Below, one piece after another: positions 17,622 to 26,204 of a DNA stretch of 64,000 nucleotides; within the stretch, counting starts at the first letter, position 1; every line of letters starts with the position of its first letter. Position numbers and translations under genes: made by a program. Source of the DNA: Streptomyces kanamyceticus (GTDB lineage Bacteria > Actinomycetota > Actinomycetes > Streptomycetales > Streptomycetaceae); contig NZ_CP023699.1 in NCBI RefSeq assembly GCF_008704495.1, positions 1,550,001-1,614,000 of the forward strand, written 5' to 3'. Under the pieces are notes generated by a model. That model worked only from the letters and a program-made list of their open reading frames with translations. It searched no databases and had not been told where the DNA came from.

Positions 17622-18368
17622 TCATCGATCGTGCGCCGGAGCCCGTGCTGCAAGCACAGGGATGGACGCGATCTTGTCCGCGTCCAGATGCGCCCACACC
17701 AGTCCGGACGGTCGGTGGGGCGCAGGACAGGAGATGACTTCGTCGGGGGTGACGATCAGGTCTACACCGAAGTCGTGCTCAGTGGCTGGCAACTCCTCGT
17801 CGAGTACTTGGAGGGAGTGGACCGTCGACACGACGACAGTCCGGTCGCTGATGAGACCTGCTTCCATCAGGAAGGCGAACTCCAGATCCGAATAGCCCGC
17901 GCCCTTTCCGATGCGTACGCCCTGACGATTCACCGCAACGCTTCCGACAACAACCATGTCCACGGGGCCCAGTGCCGAGACACCCACTCGCGGCGCCACA
18001 CTGGCAGCCACCTTGCTCGATGCTGCCTCGTTCGGCGATACGGACAGCTTCGCCGGATCGAGAAGGTAGAACGGCCGTGCGTCGGCGAGCTTCGGAACGG
18101 CCATGAACACCGTCTTGCCCTCGGCAAGAGCACGCGCCCGTGCGGGCAACTGCGCCTTGTCGGGCACTGCCTTGATGACTCGCGCGTCTCGCCAGGCCGA
18201 AAGTTCAGCGAGACGGTCCGCTGCGGCCTGCGAGCCGATGAAGTTCGGGATCCGGCCGTGCGTGGTGTCGTCGAGGGCGGCACCCCTCGCATCGAGCGTC
18301 TGCCAGACACGCTCGCGAACTCGTTGCTTCTCGGCATCCACCTGTGTGCGCACGTCGGGCTCCTTCAT
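17622..18368 (-). CDS. 5-formyltetrahydrofolate cyclo-ligase family protein
   Basis: A 248-residue protein of the MTHFS/NagB-RpiA-transferase-like fold. Motifs seen are KQRVRERVWQTL at the N-terminus, FMAVPKLADARPFY, GVRIGKGAGYSDLEFAFL (the glycine-rich ATP-binding loop) and VHSLQV / DLIVTPDEVI near the C-terminus. Such enzymes convert 5-formyl-THF to methenyl-THF using ATP. It starts just below the XRE-TPR regulator gene on the same strand, so the two form an operon. Confidence 0.85.
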   Translation of the reverse strand: MKEPDVRTQVDAEKQRVRERVWQTLDARGAALDDTTHGRIPNFIGSQAAADRLAELSAWRDARVIKAVPDKAQLPARARALAEGKTVFMAVPKLADARPFYLLDPAKLSVSPNEAASSKVAASVAPRVGVSALGPVDMVVVGSVAVNRQGVRIGKGAGYSDLEFAFLMEAGLISDRTVVVSTVHSLQVLDEELPATEHDFGVDLIVTPDEVISCPAPHRPSGLVWAHLDADKIASIPVLAARAPAHDR

Positions 18369-18375
18369 GCGGTGG

Positions 18376-19542
18376 TCACGTCGCTTCCATCAACGCCATG
18401 AGCTGATCCTGGGCTTCCTGAACCGTCAGCTCGTTGCGCCACGGACGCAGCTCTCGGGCGGCACGGAAGACAACGTTCATCCCACCACCTCCACGTGTGC
18501 TGTGCAGTTCGTTTACGGCAGTACTGAATGCGACGAGCGCCGCGTCGAGTTCGCCCTGCCGGATCCTGGCCAGGGCCAGATTGCCTAGGACGATAGCCCG
18601 CGACTTCCGCCGGTCGTGCAGCTCGTCCGCGGTCTGGGCCAGCAGCCGTTCGGCTCGGCGGAAGTCGCCCAGTGACAGGTAGCAAGATCCGGCGAGGCGG
18701 CTGATGTGCGTGGGCGAGAACAACTCGTGTGCGGCATCGGTGTCGTGACTCCGCTCCAAGTGCTTCTCGGCATCCACAAGGGCATGCTCGCAATCCCGCG
18801 CCTCGCCCAAGTACGCGTGCGCTTCTGCCGCGTGCAAGAGCGATAGTCCGGTGATGACGTGACTCGTACGTCGAGACGTGCGTGCGGCTTGGCGCGCTAG
18901 GCCGAGACCCTCCCGGTAGTTCGCCGCTCCGTAGAGGGCGACATAGGAGATGCGCAAGAGCGCGTGCCCCTCTGCGTTGGGGTCCCGCAGATGGCGCGCG
19001 ACCTCCGCGCCCTCCAAGTAGTACGTCTTAGCTGTCTCGTGGTCATGTCGCTGGGAGGCGTCCCAGACGAGCTGCCCCATGAAGGTCGCGGCGTCCGCTT
19101 GGAGGCTTCGCATCTCTCTCTGGACTCGGCCCGCAGGTGCGTCTCCGGCAATGAACCCGACGGCGCTGGCGTGCTCAGCCGCGCTGGCCAGAAGCACGGC
19201 TGACGGCTCACGGTCATAGCGCTCACCAAGCTTTTGCATGTCATCTCGCAGCTCGGCGACAGTGGCGAGGTCGACGCTCGACGGATGCCGCATGGCGTAC
19301 TGAGTTCGCTCGCCGACCGGTTGATCGTCGTCTGACGTGATGGCGAGAAGGTCGTCCAGTTCCTCAACGGTCACTTGGAGCAACTGCGCGAGGCGCGGCC
19401 TCATATAGGGGCGGGGCGCAGATTTTCCGGCAGCCCATCGCACGACAGTGGACCGCTCCACATGCAGTTCGTCCGCCAGAGCTTCGTGGGTGAAACCCAC
19501 TGCTTTACGTCGGCGCTCCAGGCGGTGTCGTTTCAACGCCAT
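18376..19542 (-). CDS. XRE-family regulator with TPR-like C-terminus
   Basis: A 388-residue protein. Residues about 10-60 are a Cro/CI-type helix-turn-helix (GFTHEALADELHVERSTVVRW). The rest is a helical repeat region like tetratricopeptide repeats (HALLRISYVALYGAANYREGLGLARQAAR; SCYLSLGDFRRAERLLAQ). This architecture is common in Streptomyces regulators that sense a peptide or small ligand through the TPR part. It ends 7 bp before the cyclo-ligase gene. Confidence 0.85.
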   Translation of the reverse strand: MALKRHRLERRRKAVGFTHEALADELHVERSTVVRWAAGKSAPRPYMRPRLAQLLQVTVEELDDLLAITSDDDQPVGERTQYAMRHPSSVDLATVAELRDDMQKLGERYDREPSAVLLASAAEHASAVGFIAGDAPAGRVQREMRSLQADAATFMGQLVWDASQRHDHETAKTYYLEGAEVARHLRDPNAEGHALLRISYVALYGAANYREGLGLARQAARTSRRTSHVITGLSLLHAAEAHAYLGEARDCEHALVDAEKHLERSHDTDAAHELFSPTHISRLAGSCYLSLGDFRRAERLLAQTADELHDRRKSRAIVLGNLALARIRQGELDAALVAFSTAVNELHSTRGGGGMNVVFRAARELRPWRNELTVQEAQDQLMALMEAT

Positions 19543-19732
19543 GGGCTGGATCTCCCCGCCTTGTTCCTCAAGATGTCCGCTGTCACAGCATCACAGGTCA
19601 TGCCCCAAGACGCCCCAGAGATGCCACATCCTCGCGCCATCTCTGCTCTGGCACCGAGATCCGCTTGGCGGTTCCGTGGACCCTCACACGGAGACAAGAC
19701 CCCACGCGCACCAAGCGCGGACGGAGAACGTC

Positions 19733-20176
19733 ATGTCAGCAACTCCACCTGAACTGCCTCAATTTGCCCCACAGCAAAGAACGTTCAGCCCCCATTCCGC
19801 ATCTGTGGGTATGGCGCGGACGTTTGTCCTGAAGACGCTTACGGAATGGGGCGTGGAAGGTCGGTCCGAGGATGTGCAGTACTGCGTCTCGGAGCTTGCG
19901 ACGAACGCCTTGATTCACGGATCCAGCGCAGCAGGGTTCTCGGTTCAGCTGAACATCGGTGACGACCTGATCCGGATAGAAGTAGGCGATCTCAGCGCGG
20001 AGATGCCGCAGACCGCCACCCCGGACTGCGAGAGCGACGGCGGTCGAGGACTACTCCTCGTCGCCTCCTTCGCTGACATGTGGGGGGTGGAACCGGACCC
20101 ACGGGGCGGCAAGACCGTTTGGACCGAGTTCAAGGTTGCCGGTCTTCAACGTGTGCCGAGTGGAGCGGCTCTGTGA
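19733..20176 (+). CDS. ATP-binding anti-sigma-type protein (RsbW/HATPase_c)
   Basis: A 147-residue GHKL ATPase domain protein. The N-box ELATNALIHG is at residues 54-63 and the G2 box GGRGLLLV at 103-110. Stand-alone domains of this kind in Streptomyces act like the anti-sigma kinase SpoIIAB/RsbW. The ATG at 19733 follows GGAG by 6 bases. It heads a run of four overlapping genes reading rightward. Confidence 0.85.
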   Translation: MSATPPELPQFAPQQRTFSPHSASVGMARTFVLKTLTEWGVEGRSEDVQYCVSELATNALIHGSSAAGFSVQLNIGDDLIRIEVGDLSAEMPQTATPDCESDGGRGLLLVASFADMWGVEPDPRGGKTVWTEFKVAGLQRVPSGAAL

Positions 20177-20379
20177 CGTCTTGGAGGCAGACACGAGCGC
20201 CGGGCGCTGCGGCCCCGCCGACTGCTGGCCTTCCCGCTTCGATGGCCACGTGGTTCTGGGTCGAGCCCGCGCAGGACGGCAACGTCGCATTCTTGCTATT
20301 CGCGTACCGGCTAGAGCGACAGGCAGACGGGGCAGCGACCTGGCGCGTCCTCGCGGTCCCCGCAAGGCGGTCACGATGA
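20173..20379 (+). CDS. small orphan protein coupled to the anti-sigma ATPase
   Basis: A 68-residue protein beginning at a GTG that overlaps the previous stop (GTGA). Its C-terminal part (MATWFWVEPAQDGNVAFLLF then AYRLERQADGAATWRVLAVP) alternates hydrophobic residues like a small beta-sheet domain. Its own TGA overlaps the next ATG. Function unknown. Confidence 0.6.
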   Translation: MTSWRQTRAPGAAAPPTAGLPASMATWFWVEPAQDGNVAFLLFAYRLERQADGAATWRVLAVPARRSR

Positions 20380-20774
20380 CTCTCTCCACACAGGCCTGCA
20401 CCGAGCTGATGATCCGGCCGTACACCGTTGAGGACACCGTGGCGGGCCGACTGCTTGTGGGGCTACGACGCTCCAAGGCCAGGGACGGTGTGGACGCCGA
20501 CGCGCTGTACGACGATCTGAACACCGTGCTCGATGAGCAACATCGGCCCACCTCGGCGGAGATCAGTCGCCTGGCCGACCGGTTCCGTCAGGTGACGCTC
20601 GTGCTGATCGAGCTCGTGCCGCTCACGGTCACGCCGTACCCGGTGGACGCGATGCAGCTCCTGATCGAACTGCGCGCGAACCAGCCGTGCCCCCAGCGCT
20701 CGCACCGACACATCCTGCGCTTCGCCCTGGCCATCGTCGATGTCCTCAACCTGATGGGAGATGACGCGCCATGA
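20376..20774 (+). CDS. helical protein, DUF6415-like
   Basis: A 132-residue helical protein with the pattern ARRLADRF...LVLIELVPL and HILRFALAIVDVLNLM that recalls the Streptomyces DUF6415 family. It overlaps neighbours on both sides by four bases. Function unknown. Confidence 0.6.
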   Translation: MTLSTQACTELMIRPYTVEDTVAGRLLVGLRRSKARDGVDADALYDDLNTVLDEQHRPTSAEISRLADRFRQVTLVLIELVPLTVTPYPVDAMQLLIELRANQPCPQRSHRHILRFALAIVDVLNLMGDDAP

Positions 20775-20869
20775 GACACGCCTCACTCCTCAGGCGTGCC
20801 TGTCGCCTCGGCTACATGGTCCACGACCTGCTGGCAGAACCGATCACGGCCTTACGGAACGGCGAATGA
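20771..20869 (+). CDS. 32-residue coupled micro-ORF
   Basis: MRHASLLRRACRLGYMVHDL is the N-terminal part. The ATG overlaps the stop of the gene before (ATGA), and its own stop TGA is embedded in the tandem ATGATG start of the next gene. This perfect threading makes it likely to be translated, either as a micro-protein or to carry ribosomes to the next gene. Confidence 0.5.
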   Translation: MRHASLLRRACRLGYMVHDLLAEPITALRNGE

Positions 20870-21363
20870 TGCATGACCTCGGGACCAAAGATCACCCGCC
20901 TGCGAACGCTGTCGTGATGGCTCCGCGGGAGGCGTACGACTTCGACTACTACGCGCAGCGGATCGCGGACCCGGAACTGCTGGTGAAGAGCGTGGCGGTG
21001 CGCATGGTTCGCATGCCGCTGCTTGCGGTCCCGGTCGGTGGGACACGCCGTGGGGGGTACTTCCCGGTGCCATGTTTCTGCCTGGGGCTGGCGGTGCGTG
21101 ACGTGCTCCAAGGCCAGCCGGGCTTTTGGGACTTGCGGTTGGGTTCGGCGTTGTACCCGGAGGGCGAAGCCGTCGAGTGGGGTGAGCGCCCGCCGGAGTT
21201 CCCTCCGTGCCCTGACGCCGATGCGGATTCCGCCTTGGGGCGCTTCTACGGCTACAGCGACGCTGCCATCCAGCAGTACACCGCGGCCCGGCGCGCTCGG
21301 GCGCTAATCACTCCCGCCTCCTGCTCAGTGTTCTCGTTCTCGCCCGAGCAGCCCCCTGTCTGA
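20866..21363 (+). CDS. orphan conserved protein
   Basis: A 165-residue protein (MAPREAYDFDYYAQRIADPELL; GYFPVPCFCLGLAVRDVLQGQPGFWDLRLG) with no recognised domain. It is coupled to the micro-ORF and lies 22 bp before the next gene. The start is one of two adjacent ATGs, at 20866 or 20869. Confidence 0.6.
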   Translation: MMHDLGTKDHPPANAVVMAPREAYDFDYYAQRIADPELLVKSVAVRMVRMPLLAVPVGGTRRGGYFPVPCFCLGLAVRDVLQGQPGFWDLRLGSALYPEGEAVEWGERPPEFPPCPDADADSALGRFYGYSDAAIQQYTAARRARALITPASCSVFSFSPEQPPV

Positions 21364-21385
21364 GCACGTCCGAGAGGAAGCACGG

Positions 21386-22225
21386 ATGTCTGTGTACAAG
21401 ATCCCCAGGGCTGGCCTTGTTGCGGCCGACCGCGACGTCGGCTCGGAGCGTCCCTGGGGGCTGAGCCAGCGGCTGCGCACCGTTGTGCGACGGCGAGCTC
21501 GGCGGCCGTCTCTACGTCCCACTCCCCGGCTTGAGGCCGGTGGCCCCGCACCGGTTAGCCCCCAGGGCAGGAGTCGCGTCGGAGGCGCGACGCGGAGGCT
21601 GATCCCCTACATCACGGCCCGCGAGGGCGAGGTGGACGAGTCCCTCGTCGACTTACGCGCTTCCTTCACCAGTGCCGGGGGAAGCCGCCTCAGCTACGCG
21701 GACGAGCGGCCCGAGGACCGTGACGTCCAGGGCGCTTTGTGGGCGCGGGTCTCCCAGTCCCTCGACGAGCACGGGGTGCCGACTGGCGCGCCGCTCTGGC
21801 GGATGGTCAACCCGATCCGGCAGCGCGAGACGATGCTGCGGCTGCGGTGCCAGTTCTGCCGCGAGCCCGCCAGGACCCAGGACGGGATCCTGTTCGTCCT
21901 GAGCGCCGAGGAGTGCGTACCCGAGGCCACCACCACGGTCCGCACCGCCCAGCCGCCGTTCTGCCTCAAGCACGCACGCATGGCCCCTCGGCGGTGTTCC
22001 CACCTCGCCGAGCACGGACACGTCGCGCTGCTGGCGCAGAGCGCGCCCCTGTATGGCGTCATCGGCACGCCACACCGATATGCCGCCGCCGATCGCAGCA
22101 TCCACGTCCTGGCGAGCGACGGCGTCCCGGTGCCCTACGGGGGCGCCGCCCTGGACTGGATGATCGCCGCCCAACTGGTGCGCACACTGCGGGCGTTCAA
22201 GGTCATCAACCTGGACGACCTGTAG
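21386..22225 (+). CDS. zinc-knuckle-type orphan protein
   Basis: A 279-residue protein. The recognisable part starts near residue 70 (RRLIPYITAREGEVDESLVDLR) and includes a metal-binding pair, RCQFCREPA and later PPFCLKHARMAP, suggesting a zinc site of the CxxC...CxxH type. The first ~65 residues are Arg/Pro-rich and may be outside the true start. It is common upstream of LuxR-like genes in Streptomyces accessory regions. Function unknown. Confidence 0.6.
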   Translation: MSVYKIPRAGLVAADRDVGSERPWGLSQRLRTVVRRRARRPSLRPTPRLEAGGPAPVSPQGRSRVGGATRRLIPYITAREGEVDESLVDLRASFTSAGGSRLSYADERPEDRDVQGALWARVSQSLDEHGVPTGAPLWRMVNPIRQRETMLRLRCQFCREPARTQDGILFVLSAEECVPEATTTVRTAQPPFCLKHARMAPRRCSHLAEHGHVALLAQSAPLYGVIGTPHRYAAADRSIHVLASDGVPVPYGGAALDWMIAAQLVRTLRAFKVINLDDL

Positions 22226-22320
22226 CGGCGCACGCCCCAGACGGCCGCTCGGTGAGCCGGAGGTACACACCCGGCGCATCGAGCGGCACACCACCCCCAA
22301 CACCAAGAGAGAGGACAGAG

Positions 22321-22779
22321 GTGACCGCCAACACCACGATCTCGTTCACCACCCGCGAGAGAGAGGTCGTCCAAGGACTCGCCGAGGGCAGGTACGTCTA
22401 CGAGATCGCGCATCTCCTTCGCCTCAAGGAGAACACGGTCAAGCACTACATCACCGTCGCCTCGCGGACGCTGGGCGTGAGGGGGCGGACGGTTGTCGTC
22501 GACCGCGCCTACGAGCTGGGACTCATTCGGCAGCCTGACCGCGAGCAGGGCACGCTCGACCTGATGCCCCGGCATCTGGAGGTGCTGCCTCTGCTCGCGC
22601 AGAGCCTGACCAGGGTCCAAATCGGCCTGTTGACAGGCCGATCGAAGGAGCAGGTCACCAGGGACATCAACGGCCTGATGGCGGAATTGGGGGCTCGGAC
22701 CCGGCCCCACGTGGTGACCCTAGCCCGGATGTACGGCCTGCCGACGGCGGCGCACGCCCCAAGCGCCGCCCGCACCTAG
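22321..22779 (+). CDS. LuxR-type helix-turn-helix regulator
   Basis: A 152-residue DNA-binding protein without a sensor domain. The first half is a GerE/LuxR helix-turn-helix (TTREREVVQGLAEGRYVYEIAHLLRLKENTVKHYI). The second half (MPRHLEVLPLLAQSLTRVQIGLLTGRSKEQVTRDINGLMAELGART) looks like a second, diverged copy. GTG 22321 follows a GA-rich stretch. It is the last gene of the run starting at 19.7 kb. Confidence 0.75.
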   Translation: MTANTTISFTTREREVVQGLAEGRYVYEIAHLLRLKENTVKHYITVASRTLGVRGRTVVVDRAYELGLIRQPDREQGTLDLMPRHLEVLPLLAQSLTRVQIGLLTGRSKEQVTRDINGLMAELGARTRPHVVTLARMYGLPTAAHAPSAART

Positions 22780-22806
22780 CTTCCCCCGACTGGGCTTCCT
22801 CCAGGC

Positions 22807-23055
22807 CTAGTGGATCGCCATGCCCCCCGCTGGCGGACCCGAGGCCACGTCGAGTGGAGGAAGCGGCGCTCCCGCACCGCGGCCCCGCGGGAGCGCCCCG
22901 GCCGCCGTCGTTCCGTGGGGGGAACGCGGCGGCCGGCCACCCGCCCCCTCTCCACCAGCGTGCTGGATCTCCCTCCAACCGCTGGTGGGGAGGGCACCCC
23001 ACACCCCTTCTGCGCAATCACCGGAAAACCCCCAATACCCCAGATAGGCCACTAG
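22807..23055. repeat. triple-hairpin intergenic element
   Basis: Three consecutive strong stems: 22865-22875/22887-22897 (11 bp perfect), 22900-22934 (two-part stem with GGCCGCC and GTTCC arms), and 22952-22960/22980-22988 (9 bp perfect). The block is bracketed by CTAGTGG at 22807 and its inverse CCACTAG at 23049, just before the next start codon. It could be a terminator cluster, a structured leader or a small mobile element. Confidence 0.5.
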
Positions 23056-23057
23056 CG

Positions 23058-23258
23058 ATGTGCCATCACATGCCGCCGTGCCCGACGGCGGACGCCTCCG
23101 ACCGGGAAGCCGCGCTCCTCATAGCGAGCCACCCGGAACAGGGCTGGAGCCTGCTCTGCAACGGCATCCTGCTCTTCGAGGACACCGGCGAGATCTTGCC
23201 CAACGGCGCGATCATCGCCCCCCACCGGCCCCCCGCCGACGCGAGCGTGGCCGCGTGA
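23058..23258 (+). CDS. DUF5999-like small protein
   Basis: A 66-residue protein: MCHHMPPCPTADASDREAA, then HPEQGWSLLCNGILLFEDTG and an IIAPHRP end, which matches the Streptomyces DUF5999 family from memory. The N-terminal Cys/His cluster (CxHxxPxC) may bind metal. Its stop overlaps the GTG of the following membrane protein. Confidence 0.75.
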   Translation: MCHHMPPCPTADASDREAALLIASHPEQGWSLLCNGILLFEDTGEILPNGAIIAPHRPPADASVAA

Positions 23259-24352
23259 CGAACCCGCTCGCCCCCAGCAGGCCGCCCGTCCTGCTGCACG
23301 GCGCGGCAGCACGCCGGGCCCTGCGTCACGCCATCGCACTGCTGCTGCTCGCGTCCATCGTCCCTGTGGCCAACGCGGCAATCTCGCTCGGCTATCTGTA
23401 CGGGGTGCCCTGGCCTCCGCGCACAGGTCACTACCTCGGCGTGATGCGTGTCTGCGTGGCCATCGTCGTGTTCTTCTGGCTGCCCTGGGTGGTGATAGGC
23501 CGCACCACCCTGGACCGGGTCACCCCGCGACGGCGCCTGGCCCAGCGCGGCGCGGCAGTCGCCTGCGGCTCAGCGGCCATCTTCGCGGCCGATCCCTCGG
23601 TGGCTTTCACCCCCCTGGCGATGATCATTTTCTGGGGCACGTTCGCGTGGCTCACGCTGGAGGTGTGCCGGTCCCACGGCATCGTCCTGGAACGCCCCCG
23701 CGGTGAGACGGATCCGCGGCGCAGGCGGGCACACACATGGGAGCTCTCGCAGCGCGCCTTCAACTTCTGCGTGGCAGGCGGGTTTCTGGCCTTCCTGAGC
23801 GCGCAGGCCCTGCTCTTCCTGGACGTGGATGTGCTGCCCGTCATGGACGATCAGCTCGCCGCACTCGGCATCGAGGGCGACCTCGGCCGCACTCTCGCCG
23901 CGGTGACATCGACCGTGGTCCTGGAGGACGTCGTCATCGTGGCGGCCGTCGCAGCCCTGATGACGGCCGCGCGACGGCCCGTCTGGCAGATCTACACCAC
24001 GATCTGCGTGGTCGAAGTCGCGGTTCACGCCTACTTCGGGCTTCCCGCCCTCGCCATGGCCATCTTCGCCGCAGGCCGTCTCCAGATCTTCCTGCACTAC
24101 GGCCGCGTCGTACCGCTGATGATCGCCCACGGCATCTTCGACCTGGCGGGCACCCTCCTCAAGCCGGTCCCGCTCCCCTACCGCATCGCGGCGGGTTGTG
24201 TGCTCGCTATCGCGCTCCCGATGATCGAGAAGCGTGCGACAGGGGCGGCTGATGCAGAGGAGCAGGCCGATCCGGACCCAGCGGCCCACCCGGACGAGCC
24301 GCCTGCCCGGGACCGCGCCAACGCGGTCAGTTCTCCTGCGAAGGACTCGTGA
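23255..24352 (+). CDS. CPBP-like polytopic membrane protein
   Basis: A 365-residue protein with about eight TM helices. The C-terminal half resembles CPBP/Abi intramembrane proteases: an acidic pair in VVLEDVVIVAAV, a histidine in VAVHAYFG and an HGIFDL motif. The canonical EExxxR is degenerate here, so catalytic activity is doubtful. The GTG start overlaps the DUF5999-like stop, indicating co-expression. Confidence 0.6.
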   Translation: MTNPLAPSRPPVLLHGAAARRALRHAIALLLLASIVPVANAAISLGYLYGVPWPPRTGHYLGVMRVCVAIVVFFWLPWVVIGRTTLDRVTPRRRLAQRGAAVACGSAAIFAADPSVAFTPLAMIIFWGTFAWLTLEVCRSHGIVLERPRGETDPRRRRAHTWELSQRAFNFCVAGGFLAFLSAQALLFLDVDVLPVMDDQLAALGIEGDLGRTLAAVTSTVVLEDVVIVAAVAALMTAARRPVWQIYTTICVVEVAVHAYFGLPALAMAIFAAGRLQIFLHYGRVVPLMIAHGIFDLAGTLLKPVPLPYRIAAGCVLAIALPMIEKRATGAADAEEQADPDPAAHPDEPPARDRANAVSSPAKDS

Positions 24353-24591
24353 TCGTGATGACGATGCATCTCGTTCGCAAGATTGTCGCCTTTGAGACGG
24401 TGGCGTTGGAGGGCTGATGCCTGACGTCTAGGCGACCGCCTGGCAGCCCGGATGCGCCGGGCCGAACTGCCGGGCGGTTAACCACCTCGGCGCGGGGCTG
24501 TCGCCTCGTCCCTGACGCGCGACCGGCCCGACGGAGGAAGGACAGCAGTTCGGTGACACCTCCCCGAATCGCTGGGTACCGGAAGACGCCG

Positions 24592-24623
24592 GAAGCCCGT
24601 CGCTACGGATGGCGGCGGGCTTC
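24592..24623. terminator. bidirectional terminator between convergent genes
   Basis: Stem GAAGCCCG / CGGGCTTC with a 16-base loop lies between the rightward membrane-protein gene and the leftward graspetide cluster. The 24353-24658 stretch holds nothing else I can identify. Confidence 0.55.
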
Positions 24624-24658
24624 TGGTTTAGAAACTAGGCATGACGAGCACCGTGGGG

Positions 24659-24961
24659 TCACTCCTCTGGCCGGGGTTTGCGGTGCCGCCCTCGTCCCGC
24701 CTGGAGCGGCTGAGGCTGGGGTGCCGACACAGTCGGATGCTCCTCGTCACGCGGGTGCAAGAGCCGCTGGGCCTCAGCGAGGTTCGCCGCGAACCCGTGC
24801 GGCTCCCAGGCGTACCCGTTCCACCGCTGGATGGCACGCGGCGCGTCGGGGTTGAGATGTGAGCCCTTCGGGCCGTCGCCGGACACCAGCGGGACGGCTC
24901 GAAGGCGTCCGATCTTCGCGTCCCGGCGATCCACCCAGTCCGACAGCGGCTCGTCGTCCAT
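24659..24961 (-). CDS. DUF6087-like protein of the graspetide cluster
   Basis: A 100-residue protein: MDDEPLSDWVDRRDAKIGRL, GDGPKGSHLNPDAPRAIQRW and EPHGFAANLAEAQRLLHP resemble the Streptomyces DUF6087 family. AGAGGGAAG is the ribosome binding site. It is the last gene downstream of the ATP-grasp/methyltransferase pair (73 bp gap). A role in the RiPP pathway is suggested by position only. Confidence 0.65.
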   Translation of the reverse strand: MDDEPLSDWVDRRDAKIGRLRAVPLVSGDGPKGSHLNPDAPRAIQRWNGYAWEPHGFAANLAEAQRLLHPRDEEHPTVSAPQPQPLQAGRGRHRKPRPEE

Positions 24962-25034
24962 CGTGCTTCCCTCTGCTCCGGCAGCTCCTGACCCGGCAGA
25001 GTAGTGCGCTGCGCCGGTGATCGCGTTCGGTCGG

Positions 25035-26204
25035 TCAGATGAGGTCGTGCTGCCAGCGGAGCGCGGGGTGGCCATCGATCCAGTAGGTGTGGGCCTTCTT
25101 CGTGACGCGGAGCCGTACCTCGGTGATGTCGGGGCGGTCCGCGTCCTGCCAGGCGGTGAGGGCCTGCTCGATCGTGTCCCACAGCGCCGTGGGGCCGCCC
25201 TGGCGGACGGTCCAGGTGCCGTCGTTCTCCGTGAAGGAGGCGAAGGACTCGCGGTCCGGGTCGAAGAGGTGCAGCAGCCGGTTTCCCTCCAGCGATGTGG
25301 CGCGGGTGAAGCGCGCCCCCGGGGCAGCGAGCTGGGCCAGGAACGCTGGCATCCAGTCCTCCAGCAGCAGCGGGGACACCTTGGTTTCGTGCTCGCTGTC
25401 GGCGTAGGCGGTGCGGGCCGACAGGTCGCCGCCGATGGGTACTTCCGCCTGGGACCGGGCCTGCATGAAGGAGCTGCGGCCGATGATCTGGCCCTCGGCG
25501 GTGCCGTCGTCGGCGACGGTGACCTTCGCCAGGCCGGTGCCGTAGTGCCAGGAACCGCCGACCGTGGTGAGGACGATGCCGCCCGGCTTGGTCTGCCTGA
25601 TCCAGGTGTAGGGGATGCGGCGTACGGCGCAGGTGGCGATGACCCGGTCGTACGGCGCGCGGCGGGGGTGGCCGAGGAGTCCATCTCCGGTGAGGGTCCA
25701 GGTGGAGTATCCGGCGGTCTCCAAGGCAGCGTCGGCGCGGGCCGAGACGTCCGGGTCCACCTCGATGGTGGTGACGTTGTCCTCGCCGAGGCGGAAGCAC
25801 ATCAGGGCGGAGGAGTAGCCGGTTCCCGTGCCGATCTCCAGGACCTGGTGGCCGTCCTCCACTTCCAGCTTCTCCAGCATGTCCACGACGGTGACCGGCG
25901 TGGTGGAGGAGGAGGTCGGGGAGCCGGTCACGGGGCCGCTGGCCTGGTCGGCGGTGAGGTGTCCATCAAGCTGGGTGGTTAGGGACTCGTCGCGGTACGC
26001 GATCTTTACCCACTGGGCCGGGTCGGTGCCGACCGCGGTCACCGGCTGCCACCGGCCCCCCTCCGCGGGCAGGAACACTCCGGGGTTCAGGAACAGCTCG
26101 CGGGGAACGGCCTCCACCGCCGCCCGCCAGCGAGGGCTGGAGAGGATGCCCGCCTTCGTCAGGCGGTCGGCGAGGGCGCGCCGCTCATAGGCGGTGTCGG
26201 TCAT
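25035..26204 (-). CDS. tgmC: graspetide-associated PCMT-like O-methyltransferase
   Basis: A 389-residue protein homologous to protein-L-isoaspartate O-methyltransferase. The SAM-binding motif VLEIGTGTGYSS is at residues 121-132, and post-motifs YDRVIATCAVRRIPYTWIRQ and GGIVLTTVGG follow; the C-terminal extension is typical of the version found beside ATP-grasp RiPP maturases (TIGR04188 type). In fuscimiditide-like pathways this enzyme methylates an Asp of the macrocyclised peptide, leading to aspartimide. The start overlaps the ATP-grasp stop by four bases. Confidence 0.85.
   Translation of the reverse strand: MTDTAYERRALADRLTKAGILSSPRWRAAVEAVPRELFLNPGVFLPAEGGRWQPVTAVGTDPAQWVKIAYRDESLTTQLDGHLTADQASGPVTGSPTSSSTTPVTVVDMLEKLEVEDGHQVLEIGTGTGYSSALMCFRLGEDNVTTIEVDPDVSARADAALETAGYSTWTLTGDGLLGHPRRAPYDRVIATCAVRRIPYTWIRQTKPGGIVLTTVGGSWHYGTGLAKVTVADDGTAEGQIIGRSSFMQARSQAEVPIGGDLSARTAYADSEHETKVSPLLLEDWMPAFLAQLAAPGARFTRATSLEGNRLLHLFDPDRESFASFTENDGTWTVRQGGPTALWDTIEQALTAWQDADRPDITEVRLRVTKKAHTYWIDGHPALRWQHDLI

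Noticed and set aside
21739..22320. Extension of the LuxR-type gene upstream to 21739
   Set aside because: That part lies in an alternative frame of the zinc-knuckle gene and is Arg/Pro-rich; the GTG at 22321 gives a complete regulator.
24178..24369. Minus-strand 63-codon frame at the end of the CPBP-like gene
   Set aside because: No ribosome binding site and fully inside the antisense of a coding region.
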